DNA from: Bathynomus jamesi
Taxonomy: Eukaryota > Arthropoda > Malacostraca > Isopoda > Cirolanidae
NCBI GenBank assembly: GCA_023014485.1
Contig: JAJOZX010012234.1
Location: forward strand, 1-64,000
DNA: 64,000 nt
Direction of reading: 5' to 3'
Of this stretch, positions 10,422 to 20,495 are shown piece after piece. The notes under the pieces are model-generated. The model was given only the letters and a program-made list of their open reading frames with translations, was not told the DNA's origin and searched no databases. Position numbers and translations under genes: made by a program. Numbering within the stretch: position 1 is the first letter of the stretch; each line of letters starts with the position of its first letter.

Positions 10422-10784
10422 ACCAATAATTCAGGCATTATCTATAAAATTGGGTGTAAACAATGTGATTCCTTTTACATAGGTCAGACGGGAAAGGATT
10501 TGCACACACGTATAAAACAGCATCAATATTCCGTTAGAACAGGACAGTTGTCCAGAGCCCTTTTTGTCCATTTGTCAGAGTTATCCCACTGTATTGATTG
10601 GAATAATGCTTCAGTTTTATTCCACTCTAGCAACATTGTTAATAGAAATATTCTTGAGTCTGCCATTATCCAACTTTCAAATAACTTCAACATAAGCAAA
10701 GGTCTTTTTCAACTCGATCCTGTTGTTTTGAATTCTTTCAAAACAGATTTAGATAAGAAGGGTAGAACGCTAAATCTTTGGTAA
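10422..10784 (+). pseudogene. PLE GIY-YIG endonuclease domain, mirror copy
   Basis: Plus-strand mirror image of the preceding feature; the open frame from 10500 encodes HTRIKQHQYSVRTGQLSRAL through DKKGRTLNLW with only single-residue differences. The GIY and YIG parts (10425-10499) lie upstream without a start codon. It is truncated at its 5' end by the head-to-head junction. Confidence 0.85.
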
Positions 10785-11011
10785 ACTTGTATGCTACTTT
10801 ATTAACTTTTAATTTCATTTTATTTTTATACACATCGAAACTTAACCAAAAAAGGCAGTGTGTTAAAACCCGGGCAGATTTCCAGTATAAATTGTATTTT
10901 TATAATTCATTTGATCTTGTGCTAAAAATCGATATTTTTCCTTACAAATCTGTATGCCTCTCTGTTAATCCTTTAATTTTTAATTTTTATTTTTACTTCT
11001 CCGTTTATTGC

Positions 11012-11021
11012 ATATATATAT

Positions 11022-11089
<68 letters not shown>

Positions 11090-11095
11090 TATTTA
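11012..11095. repeat. Long (TA)n microsatellite
   Basis: A TA run of about 70 bp between the right arm of PLE-A and its terminal segment. Confidence 0.9.
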
Positions 11096-11153
11096 TTTTT
11101 TTTTTTCTGTAACCTATATATAGGCTGTCACCCTTTTATGTACTTCAGTGTTC

Positions 11154-11186
11154 CTGAGGATGTCATTAGACGAAAGCGCTTGAGCA
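11154..11186 (+). ncRNA. Hammerhead-ribozyme-like core in PLE terminus
   Basis: Plus-strand counterpart of the motif at 9421-9453 with identical core: CTGAGGA, hairpin GTC-ATTA-GAC, GAAAGCGCTTGAGCA. It sits in the right terminal segment of PLE-A. The same limits on stem III and the cleavage site apply. Confidence 0.5.
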
Positions 11187-11235
11187 CCATTTTGTGTTTC
11201 CTTTCCTTCGTGGTTTTATTCATCATAAATATTTT

Positions 11236-11264
11236 TCACGTGTTACTTTCGTGAAATAATTTTC

Positions 11265-11335
<71 letters not shown>

Positions 11336-11336
11336 A
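11236..11336. repeat. PLE outer end and (TA)n tract
   Basis: ATTTTTCACGTGTTACTTTC, the outermost PLE sequence, runs into a TA tract of about 65 bp ending where the next fold-back element begins. Confidence 0.75.
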
Positions 11337-11337
11337 C

Positions 11338-12085
11338 ACACAGACAGTGCATGGAACAAGGAACTCTTCTGGGATAATTAAATCCACTATAGTCCGAATA
11401 AGTAATGGTAAATGACAAATACCATAGTTTTTCTTTTTCATGATGCTAGCCCGACGTGGGCAACGGGTCACTCGCAAAGAGGTCCCATAAATATAGCTTC
11501 CCTCACCAGCTATCTGCAAAGCAGACAGGATCCAGCTTTGGGACATGGATCTAGGGTTTAAAGCAGCCTAGCCCTGCTACATTTAGAACCTCAATATAAG
11601 CAAAAGACTCGCTGCCTTCACGTCAGATTGAATACACAAAGAAAAAGGGGTTCATTCCCATCTTGAAGCGGACATGTTATGTGCCTTGAAAAGTGGACGC
11701 TCAATTCTGCCAGTTGAGGTTTAAGTTTTGGTTTTTGGCTAAAAATATAATAGTTACCCCTTTTTCTTTGTGGATTCAATCTGACGTGAAGGCAGCGAGT
11801 CTTTTGCTTATATTGAGGTTCTAAATGTAGCAGGGCTAGGCTGCTTTAAACCCTAGATCCATGTCTCAAAGCTGGATCCTGTCTGCTTTGCAGATAGCTG
11901 GTGAGGGAAGCTATATTTATGGGACCTCTTTGCGAGTGACCCGTTGCCCACGTCGGGCTAGCATCATGAAAAAGAAAAACTATGGTATTTGTCATTTACC
12001 ATTACTTATTCGGACTATAGTGGATTTAATTATCCCAGAAGAGTTCCTTGTTCCATGCACGGTCTGTGTGTATCATAAAAAACTC
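11338..12085. repeat. Fold-back element, family with GCAACGGGTCACTCG arms
   Basis: The left arm (about 11338-11650) begins ACAGTGCATGGAACAAGGAA. The right arm (about 11760-12070) ends TTCCTTGTTCCATGCACGGT and mirrors it closely. The loop holds GTGCCTTGAAAAGTGGACGC, which is conserved in other copies at 34117 and 56970. Related copies lie at 33917-34522, 56966-58100 (interrupted) and 27545-27640 (fragment). It has no coding capacity; the open frames in the arms are mirror images of each other and not genes. Confidence 0.8.
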
Positions 12086-12108
12086 AGGGGACCATTCTGA
12101 GTTCATTC

Positions 12109-12162
<54 letters not shown>

Positions 12163-12373
12163 GTAGGTCACATCCGCATCCGCATAACATCCGCACATTT
12201 TCTCGCATCCGCGTCCGCATCCGCATCCGCACTTTGGACTGCGGATGTCGTGCGGATGTGGACCGTTGAGATAAAACGTCATTAATAAGCGGAAATTATC
12301 AAATTCTACTATATTAATAGAACTAGTTCATTGTGCGCAAAAGTGATGCAAGCGACAAGACGAGAAGCTGTTC

Positions 12374-12912
12374 TTGTATGAAGTTACTCTTGCAACCTAC
12401 TTAGATCCACGTTACAAAGCTAAGTTATTTTCACCTAGTACATTAGAACGAGTTAAATCATCACTTGGCAAAGCAGTTGAAGAGCTTCAATCTCTTGAAT
12501 CTGTCGCTTCGCCACCCACCAAAAGAATAAAAGTTTCAGTGACAGAACCAACACCTTCAACAAGCAAATCTATCACAGAATCTGTCTCTCAGTTTCTTGA
12601 GTCAAGCAGCAATGACGAGACCTACGCGATGTCAAAAGATGTAGTAAAAATGATCGAGAGCTATCACCAAGAAAAACGCCTGGCTGCATGTGACAATCCT
12701 ATTAGTTGGTGGAAAAATACGCAGAATATCTATCCATACTTGAGTAAACTTGCGGAAACATTTAGCCTGTCCTCCAACAAACGTACCAAGCGAGAGATTA
12801 TTTAGCAGTGCTGGATTAATATATGATGAAAAGAGAAACAGACTGGCAGCAGAAAAGGCAGAAAAGTTAATGTTCCTTAAGCATAACCTTCCTATAATTA
12901 AGTTTGAACATT
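12374..12912 (+). pseudogene. hAT transposase C-terminal part (ZBED-like), frameshifted
   Basis: The open frame 12374-12805 carries ATYLDPRYKAKLF, a hallmark of ZBED-type hAT transposases, then a Ser/Thr-rich linker and ISWWK. The reading then shifts, and the dimerisation motif VPSERLFSSAGLIYDEKRNR continues in another frame to about 12912. Copy 2 at 52386-53667 has two extra bases at the matching place (near 53077), so the shift in this copy is probably a 2-bp deletion near 12751. The N-terminal zinc finger and first catalytic Asp are absent. Confidence 0.8.
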
Positions 12913-13350
12913 AAACGATGAACATCTTAGTTTACTTTATTTTAATTACTCATTTATAAATATGCCTAATAAAACTTTAAACTTAATATAAATAGTTATC
13001 AAGCTAATTAAAGATCTCTTTCTATAAGGGTGGAGGTTGGGGAAAGAGGTCGGTGGGGTGCATTTGAGTTGGGTTCACGTCCCGCATCCTGGTAACACAA
13101 TTATGGTTTCTAATTGTGGCTGAAACTCAACAAAATATAACGAATTTATTTGCAGACGAATTCACTAATTGATTTCTATATTAGTTAGATGCTTGATATT
13201 ATTTTATATGTTCAGAGAAAAGTACAGCAATTATTGTACAATTAATCAATTATACTACATTATAGCTACAGCTCACTCTATATAATAACTTATTATATAC
13301 GTTAAACACAACAAATCTCGAATATATCCTAAAAAATAACGAAAATGTAG
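12913..13350. other. Non-coding 3' part of the hAT element
   Basis: AT-rich sequence between the transposase end and the subterminal hexamer repeats. It is shared with copy 2 (about 52476-52910). No gene. Confidence 0.6.
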
Positions 13351-13437
13351 ACATCCGCATCCGCGGATGTTGAAATCAAACATCCTCATCCGCATCCGCA
13401 TCCGCGGATGTGAAAAAAATGACATCCGCTACATCAC

Positions 13438-13472
<35 letters not shown>

Positions 13473-13479
13473 CTTTCAA

Positions 13480-15635
13480 CCTTTCAAATGTTCCGTGCGA
13501 TGATTCCTCATTTCACGAAGGTCAAGCTTGTCGCCCCTCCTCTCGAGTTAGCCCGGCTCATCGGGGATTGTTTTGAGCCAAGCGTCTAATCTTCTTTTGA
13601 AGATGTCCACCGCAACACCACTCGTGTTCCTTAGGTCTTTGGGCAGCTGATTGAACAGTTTTGGTCCTCTCACAACAAAACTATTTTCTTTCAAGGTTAA
13701 GGATGTTCCCTGTCTAGCCTTTAATTTGGGAACACAACACAGTCTTCCTTTTCTACTTTCCACTGCTACAGGGTTCAGAGTAAGATTAGGAACTAGTTTC
13801 TTCATTATTTTCCAAGTGTAAATAATGGTGTAGCTCTCTCTTCTCTTTTCCAGTGAATATGGGTTTAATTCGCGTAATCTTTCCTAGTAACTTAGTTCTT
13901 TGCACCCATTGATCTTGGCTGTGAAACTTCTCTGAATCCCTTCCAGCTGTCTAATTTCTTCTTTTTTATATAGGCATGTTAGGACCGAGCAGTATTCCAA
14001 TTTGGGTATATCCAGTGTTTTCAGTAGAGGAATCATTATATTCCTATCCCTTCGTTTAAAGGTTCTCAGTATCTGCCCAGTTATTCTCTTTGCTCTCTTT
14101 ACTGCTATCTTATCTTGTGTTTCAAATCGCGCATCATCAGTCATTACAACCCCTAAATCTTTTGCTTTGGAATTTCTCTGAATTTCCTGTCCATTTGGGG
14201 TATAATATTCCATGGATTTTAGGTTCTCTCTTTTTCCGTACCGTAACAGTTGAAATTTCTGTGTTAAACTTCATATTGCCTTCCGTCCACTTGTAGATTT
14301 TGTTCATGTCGGTTTGTAGAGATCCTATATCTTCTGGGTTTCTTATTTTTCTACTGAACTTTGTCATCGGCAAAGATGTTACTGTGCTGTCTCTGGTAAC
14401 GTCCTCATCTATGTCAGTTTGCATGATTATGAAGAGTAGTGGAGCTAATACAGTTCCTTGTGGTACTGAGCTGAGGACCTCTGATTCTGATGAGGATATT
14501 CCTTGTACTGTAACGACTTGCCGCCGCTCACTAAGGAAATTATATATCAATTTCCCTACTTTTCCTGTTATTCCCATATATTTCAGTTTGTGTATTATGA
14601 TTCCATGGTCACACTTGTCGAACGTTTTGGCAAAGTCTGTGTATATTACATCATAGTTTTCATTACTTTCCAGTGCATCAATAATGTTGTAGTGTTCCAT
14701 TAGTTGTGATAGGCATGATCTGCTTGACCGGAACGTATGTTGGTTATCATTTAATTTTTTCTGAGTTTCCAAGAAGTCATAGATTTTCCGTCAACTATTC
14801 TTTCAAATATTTTAGTGAGATGAGATGTAAGCGATACTGGCCTATAGTTTTTGGCCTCGGATCGATTTCCTCCTTTATATATTGGGACTATGTTCGCGCT
14901 CTTCATAATCCGATATTTCTCCAGTGTCTAGTGAGCGTCTCCATATCCAATATAGGGGTTTGGCAATTGCATTGTTGCAGTTTTTGATCAGTGTGGCATT
15001 GTCCGGTCCTGCCGCTGAGTGTGCTTTTAGTTTCCCTATAGCTTGTGTAATATCATCTGTCGTAAAGTCGAAGTCCGTTATACTTTCCCGTTGTAGTTCT
15101 TCTTCAAAGAATGCGTTTCTATCACATATCAATTTGTCAGTTTTTGGGATACTAAAAGATGATTCGTACTGAGCTCTTAATACTTCAGATACTTCTGTTA
15201 GATCATCAGATAAAGCACTGTCTTCGTTTTTCAAAGGTCCGATAGTCGTATGGTTTTTCGACTTCCTTTTTGCAAAATTATAGAAGTACTTTGAGTTAAC
15301 CTTTATCGCTTCTAGAGCGTCGTCGTCTTCTTTTTCTGTATGCTTCTCAATTAGTTCCTGTATGACGCAATCGATACGCTGCAGTTTATCATTTAATATC
15401 TTTCTGATGTTATTTTTACAGTTACTTGATTTTGCAGTCACTCTTTTTCTCTTTCGCAACAATGACCTCTTTTGTCTCTCGAAGCTGCTTCTCTTTCCTC
15501 TTTGTTGTATTTTTGGGACATGTCTTTCTACAATTTCCAGCGTCTTCTCCTCTAAGGTCATTAGCATCTCTTCCGTTGTCTTGGCCTCGAAAATGGTTTT
15601 CCAATCTATTACTTCCATGCTGGGATGCAACATAG
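13480..15635 (-). mobile_element. 5'-truncated LINE (jockey/CR1 type), copy 1
   Basis: Minus-strand non-LTR retrotransposon. Its 3' tail is the short repeat seen in plus orientation as ACCTTTCAACCTTTCAAATG at 13480, directly beside a TA/CA tract. Reverse-transcriptase pieces are at 15620-14875, 14772-14137, 14213-13884 and 13805-13548. Recognisable are AHSAAGPD, YTDFAKTFDKCDH (motif A), SVPQGTVLAPLLF (motif B) and, after motif C, TPNGQEIQRNSKAKDLGVVM. Motif C (FADD) is out of frame around 14365. It is truncated upstream near 15635. Confidence 0.85.
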
Positions 15636-16317
15636 GCGCGTATTTACATATGGACCAAATGGGCCATGGCCCAGGGCGGCAAATTTTAGGGGGCGGCAAA
15701 ATTTTGAGGGCAGTAAAATTCTGGAGGAAAAGTCGTAACAAGAAAGGTAACAAGAAAGCACTTTTTAGGTATGGAAAAAATCCAAAATTTCTGGTACTTT
15801 TTTAGTTAAAAAAAACGGAGAAAAGTTAGTACCACTTAAATAAAAATCTCATTACGTTTGAACGAAGTCGATTTCAAAGTTGGTCCTTGGCCTTAATATA
15901 TTTTTATTAATTTTTATATCTTTATTTTAAAGCTAATTATTTTTATTTTATTTCAGATTTATTGTTTACACTTTACAGAGTATCAAGCCAAAAATTGGCC
16001 AATTATTTTGTTTAAGGTTCTCTATAAAATTGAATTTATATTTTTTCTATTTTGCAACTTTGAAACTGGACAACATTTAAAATTTAAAGACAAGATTGTG
16101 TTTATCTTAGTTTAGTACAGTAATGGTATTTATACAAGGCAAGAAGAAGGCAGTTTTTAAGACAATTTTGAATTTTTTATGTTAACTTAACTGCCTATAT
16201 GTAGTTAGCTGTTAGAGACATACTCAGCCTGGCTGAGCTATTTTTTTTAAATATATAATTATAGTATATTTTATTAATTTTAATAATATATTTCTACTTT
16301 AAAATATATTATAAAAT

Positions 16318-16387
<70 letters not shown>

Positions 16388-16423
16388 TATATACAGTAAA
16401 ATCACAGAATAACACGTGATCTT
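15636..16423. other. AT-rich stretch without gene
   Basis: Begins with GGCGCGTATTTACATATGG and two GGGCGGCAAA repeats (15676 and 15692), which look like the end of a DNA transposon, but no matching end was found. The rest is AT-rich and ends in a broken (TA)n tract at about 16310-16395. No coding signal. Confidence 0.5.
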
Positions 16424-16603
16424 ATTAAGCAAACAACCACAGGGAAAAGGAAAAGAAACACGAAATTCGAGCGCTTTCGTGATATATTCACATCTTCAGG
16501 GAAAAACAAGTAATACTTGTTTTTCCCTGAAGATGTGAATATATCACGAAAGCGCTCGGATTTAGTGTTTTTTTCCTTTTCCTTGTGGTTGTTTGCTTAT
16601 AAT
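16424..16603. repeat. Palindrome of two PLE termini, about 180 bp
   Basis: AAGCAAACAACCACAGGGAA on the left mirrors TTTTCCTTGTGGTTGTTTGC on the right. At the centre, AAAAACAAGTA is mirrored by TACTTGTTTTT. Each arm contains CTGAAGATGTGAATATATCA followed by CGAAAGCGCT (plus 16527-16556, minus 16470-16499). It consists only of PLE ends, without coding sequence. Confidence 0.85.
16527..16556 (+). ncRNA. Hammerhead-like core, second PLE subfamily
   Basis: CTGAAGA, then hairpin GTGA-ATATA-TCAC, then GAAAGCGCT. Compared with the motif at 11154, the hairpin is different in sequence but still paired, while CTGANGA and GAAAGCGCT are kept. That pattern supports a folded RNA. Stem III and the cleavage site are unresolved. 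A mirror copy is at 16470-16499 on the minus strand. Confidence 0.5.
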
Positions 16604-17564
16604 ATATATATATTATATATATATATATATATATACACACACGTGTATATCCTACTCAACTGTAAAGCGTTTGAGTTTCACAGGTTTTGATAAATAAAAA
16701 AGTGTTCATATGGTGTTTCTTGCAATTCTCATTAATCTAGTGTTTATACTACTACTACTACTACTACTAATAATAATAATAATAATTACGACACCGACTA
16801 AGGTTCAAGAAGAACCTCTCATAATTATTATTATTGATTGGCCAAATTGTACGTGATAAAGTAACCTTATTAAAAAACTAAATACAACTTTATTTTCTTT
16901 AAGAGAATTGTTTTATTAATAAACACTAATTATTTCCCGAGTTGGAGGACTGTAAAAACTCCGTAAGAGGTCAATCCGCTTTTTTTTTTGAGTTTGGCGA
17001 GAAAACGTCTTTGAGTTTTAGGAGTATTCTTTCTGTTGACGCCAAACCCCTTTTCTCAACACGGGTAATAAGCGCGGTTATTGCACTTTCTAAAGGCTGA
17101 AAAGGAGTTTTGTTTTATAAACGGGTTATTTTATATTATCGTCGTGTCTTTTATGGAGATGTAATATCACCATTGCATTTCTGTTATCATTAAGTAAACC
17201 TTTGAATGTTATCGAAAGGTGGAAAGGAATGTAACAAAAATGTAATTTTCGTTTGGAATGTAACGAAAATGTAAATAAAAACGATAAAAGAAGATTCAAA
17301 TAAAAGTTTCGATTTTCATTTTGAATTTATTTCGCGCAAAAACGTTTTCGAAAAAACACTTCTTTTTTTTTTTTTTTTTAAAGTCAAATTTCGAAAACAA
17401 TTTCACTTCAAAAAATAATTTGAATAAAAATTTATTTTATTTAAAATATTTTTGATTTTAGAGAAAACTTTCGATTATTTTGTATTTTTTTTTTTTTTGG
17501 TGTATCGTCAAATTCTAGCAATTTTTTGTGTATTCAAAAGAGAAATTGAATTCGTTGATGGTAA

Positions 17565-17638
<74 letters not shown>
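16604..17638. other. AT-rich stretch with microsatellites, no gene
   Basis: TA tract at about 16602-16634, (CTA)n and (AAT)n at about 16748-16787, poly-T runs near 17365 and 17490, and (CT)n followed by (TA)n at about 17571-17638. No coding or element signal was found between them. Confidence 0.6.
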
Positions 17639-17639
<1 letters not shown>

Positions 17640-19471
17640 GAGGAGTGATCAAAAAGTATCGATAATTTTATTGCTACGGACAAATGAATATAAATAAGAA
17701 ATAACCGTTTACATATGTGAGTCTTCCTGCCCTCTGGCGTCTGCAGTCTGAAGCAAAATCTGCTACCATGAGTCAGTAGTTGGTTGGAGCGCTTAAAAGG
17801 AGGGTGTGTTTTTGCAGTACGTATAAATCTCTGAAATGGACCAACGCGCGTTCGGAGACGAACGAAATGATTAAAACAGCTTTTGGAAATGATGCTCTCA
17901 GTGTAGCTAACGTTTACAAATGGCACAAAAAGTTTAAAATGGAGAAACATCGCTTGAAGACAAGGAACGCAGTGGCCGCCCTTCCACTTCTCGTACGGAT
18001 GAAAATGTCCAACAGATTCGATTTCTGGTACGAGCAAATGTTTCTCCATTTTAAACTTTTTGTGTCATTTGTAAACGTTAGCTACATTGTGAGCATCATT
18101 TCCAAAAGCTGTTTTAATCATTTTGTTCGTCTCCGAACGCGCGTTGGTCCATTTCAGAGATTTATACGTACTGCAAAAACACACCCTCCTTTTAAGCGCT
18201 CCAACCAACTACTGACTCATGGTAGCAGATTTTGCTTCAGATGCAGACGCCAGAGGGCAGGAAGACTCACATATGTAAACGGTTATTTCTTATTTACATT
18301 CATTTGTCCGTAGCAATAAAATTACACTGGTCTACAAATTTTGAAAAAGTTTGTGCTTCGGAGATAAAATGTGTTTCCTATTATGGATTTTGGGGTGCTG
18401 AAAACGAATATGACCATGAAAACAGTCGATTAGCTACAGTTTCCAAGAAAATTTAAGTTACACATTTTGAGTATATGTATACCATATATTAGTAACATAC
18501 CTGTATAATGCAGTCACTTATATTGATTCAACCCGTCGCTTCTTTGCTTGTCTCTTGTATTCAACTTCTGGAGCATCTCTTGTTATTGTCCAGTAGTAGT
18601 CTGCTAACAATGATGGACTCCATTTCCCCTGGTAGCGTTTCTCCATCTTTAAAGACATATTGCAGCCCATTTTTTGATAGGACAACAGCAGGTTTTCCAC
18701 CAGCTCCCTGAAATTGTCAGCTTTGGTATTTCCGAGAAAATTAGTTGCTACTAACCGGAAATCATTCCAAGCTGTCTTCTCCTCACCACCTAGGATACGG
18801 TCGAACTCCTCATCTCTAAGAAGCTCGCGGATCTGTGGACCAACAAATACACCCTCCTTGATTTTTGCTTCACTGAGCTTTGGGAATTTACCACCGAGGT
18901 ACTTAAAAGCTGCCCCCGTTTTATCCATAGCCTTAACAAAATTTTTTCATAACGCCCAGTTTGATGTGTAAGGGTGGTAACAAAAGCTTGCTCGATTCTA
19001 CAAGTGGAGGATACTGAACATTTTTTGTTCCAGGTTCCAACGAGTGTCGGAGTGGCCAATCCTTCTTGATGTAATGAGAAGTCCTAGCCCGACTATCCCA
19101 TTCACACAGAAAACAGCAATACTTAGTGTAGCCCGGCTGCAGTCCAAGCACGATAGCAACAACTTTCAAGTCACCACAAACCTGCCACTGATGTTTGTCA
19201 TAGTTTATGCAGTTCAAAAGTTGCTTCATGTTGTCATGTTTCCTTCATGTGGACTGCATGACCAACTGGAATTGATGGCAATACGTTGTCAACATGCAAC
19301 AAAACAGCTTTTAGACTCAACTTCGATGAATCAATGAACAGCTAAAACGAATCAGGTAAATACTTTTTTTTAATTATTATTCATATTTCTATATTTATTA
19401 TTGATATTTATTATTATATTTTATGTATATAATTTTTATTATTGTTATTATTAAAATTTTTAAATCCCTTT

Positions 19472-19515
19472 GGACTAGAGCGCGGTATAGTATTACCCGC
19501 GCTCTGTTTTAGTCC
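19472..19515 (+). promoter_or_regulatory. Stem-loop with TAGTATTAC loop (CRESS-type origin-like), unit 1
   Basis: Inner stem GAGCGCGG (19478-19485) pairs with CCGCGCTC (19497-19504). The 11-nt loop TATAGTATTAC (19486-19496) ends in the nonanucleotide TAGTATTAC at 19488-19496. Outer stem GGACTA (19472-19477) pairs with TAGTCC (19510-19515). TAGTATTAC presented in a loop and ending flush with the right stem is the nicking site layout of circovirus/cyclovirus/nanovirus-type rolling-circle origins. A TATAAG box (19527) and a TGACGTCA site (19538-19545) follow. No Rep gene is nearby. Origin function is inference. Confidence 0.65.
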
Positions 19516-20435
19516 AAGCCAGACCATATAAGGAGATTGACGTCATAATGTGTGGATGACTCATTCGCTCTCTCCCACGCGGTTTACTCACGGAGAGGAT
19601 TAAATTACAGCATTTTCTCTCTCTATCTCGATGCTCTATGACTCATATCCATGAAGCACACAATTGAGTATAAATTACGTACATCAGTCCTAGTTCCGTA
19701 CATAGTCAGGAAAGTGAGTTACGTACATCAGTTTAGTCGAATTCGACCATGTAAAGAGATATTATTGATAATGCCGGCAAACAGTATCATGTTAGAGCCT
19801 CGCCAGAGTTAGAGATAATGCCGGCCAAACAGTATCATGTTACGAAGATATTATTTTTAATTGGATTGGCCAATCCTTCTTGATGGAATGAAAAGTCCTA
19901 GCCCGACTATCCCATTCACACAGAAAACAGTAATACTTAGTGTAGCCCGGCCTCAGTCCAAGCACGATAGCAACAACTTTCAAGTCACCACAAACCTGCC
20001 ACTGATGTTTGTCATAGTTTATGCAATTCAAAAAGTTGCAGTCTCATGTTGTCATATGTTTCCTTCATGTGGACTGCATAACCAACTGGAATTGATGGCA
20101 ATACGTTGCCAACATGCAACAAAACAGCTTTTAGACTCAACTTCGATGAATCAATGAACAGCTAAGCGAAGCGAAATCAGGATTGTCTACAATAGATGGT
20201 CATTTGTCTCTCCTCATGCAAGTAAGATATGTCTTGTCCTCTTTTCTCCTCTTTCGAGCAAGAATTTATTTATTTATTTATTTTTTATCATTATTTATAA
20301 TCTTCTCATATCGATAACATTATATGCTATCTCGTATTCTTCTCCATTTTTTTCTCGAGTTATTTCACGCACTTCAATTTCTTGTGTTAATTTCTCACGA
20401 CTCTACAAAATTGTTTTGGGTTACGTACGGTGTAA

Positions 20436-20495
20436 AACTCGTCCGCCAGCAGGGGCTTAGTATTACCCCCTGCTGGCCAGACGGACAGACGAGTT
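20436..20495 (+). promoter_or_regulatory. Stem-loop with TAGTATTAC loop (CRESS-type origin-like), unit 2
   Basis: An 11-bp perfect stem, GCCAGCAGGGG (20445-20455) with CCCCTGCTGGC (20467-20477), closes the 11-nt loop CTTAGTATTAC. TAGTATTAC is at 20458-20466. Outer pairing of AACTCGTCCG with CGGAC and GACGAGTT extends the arm. Stem bases are unrelated to unit 1 but loop and geometry are the same. Iteron-like repeats CATNTCCGGT follow at 20514, 20617 and 20893, with a shorter TCATCCGGT at 20547. Three GCCTCGC(C)AGAGT repeats lie at 20763-20813. Confidence 0.7.

Larger units (their letters stand above)
9385..11235. mobile_element. PLE-A: head-to-head dimer of a Penelope-like element 3' end
   Basis: Two copies of the same 3' part of a PLE face away from each other. 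The left copy (minus) covers about 9760-10421 and the right copy (plus) about 10422-11030. They meet at 10421/10422, where the left copy carries about 70 bp more than the right. Outside each arm lie a (TA)n tract and the PLE terminal segment (9385-9520 and 11105-11220), which ends in CCACGAAGG or its complement. Each copy encodes only the GIY-YIG endonuclease end and lacks the reverse transcriptase. The pair forms a potential cruciform of about 1.2 kb. Confidence 0.85.
12156..13439 (+). mobile_element. Deleted hAT transposon, copy 1
   Basis: Begins TAGTGATGTAGGTCACATCC after a TA tract and ends GACATCCGCTACATCACTA before another. The subterminal regions are dense in ATCCGC/GCGGAT hexamers (about 12173-12262 and 13350-13425), as in hAT elements with subterminal binding repeats. 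Only the C-terminal part of the transposase remains. A second copy of nearly the same length lies in reverse orientation at 52386-53667. The 8-bp target duplication cannot be read in the TA flanks. Confidence 0.85.

Noticed and set aside
11295..12100. Mirror ORFs MSQSWILSALQIAGEGSYIY on both strands, also at 34236-34520
   Set aside because: The similarity of these ORFs comes from the fold-back arms. Other copies of the family (57140-57330) break the frame, so there is no sign of coding selection.
16506..16521. AAGTATTAC on the minus strand, another CRESS-type nonanucleotide variant
   Set aside because: It is the exact centre of a PLE-terminus palindrome (AACAAGTAATACTTGTT) with no unpaired loop, so its sequence follows from the palindrome. 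No iterons or separate stem are present.
17780..18313. 177-residue plus-strand ORF across the mariner palindrome
   Set aside because: The first third is a real mariner N-terminal fragment, but the rest reads the antisense of its mirror copy, so the ORF as a whole is an artefact of the inverted repeat.
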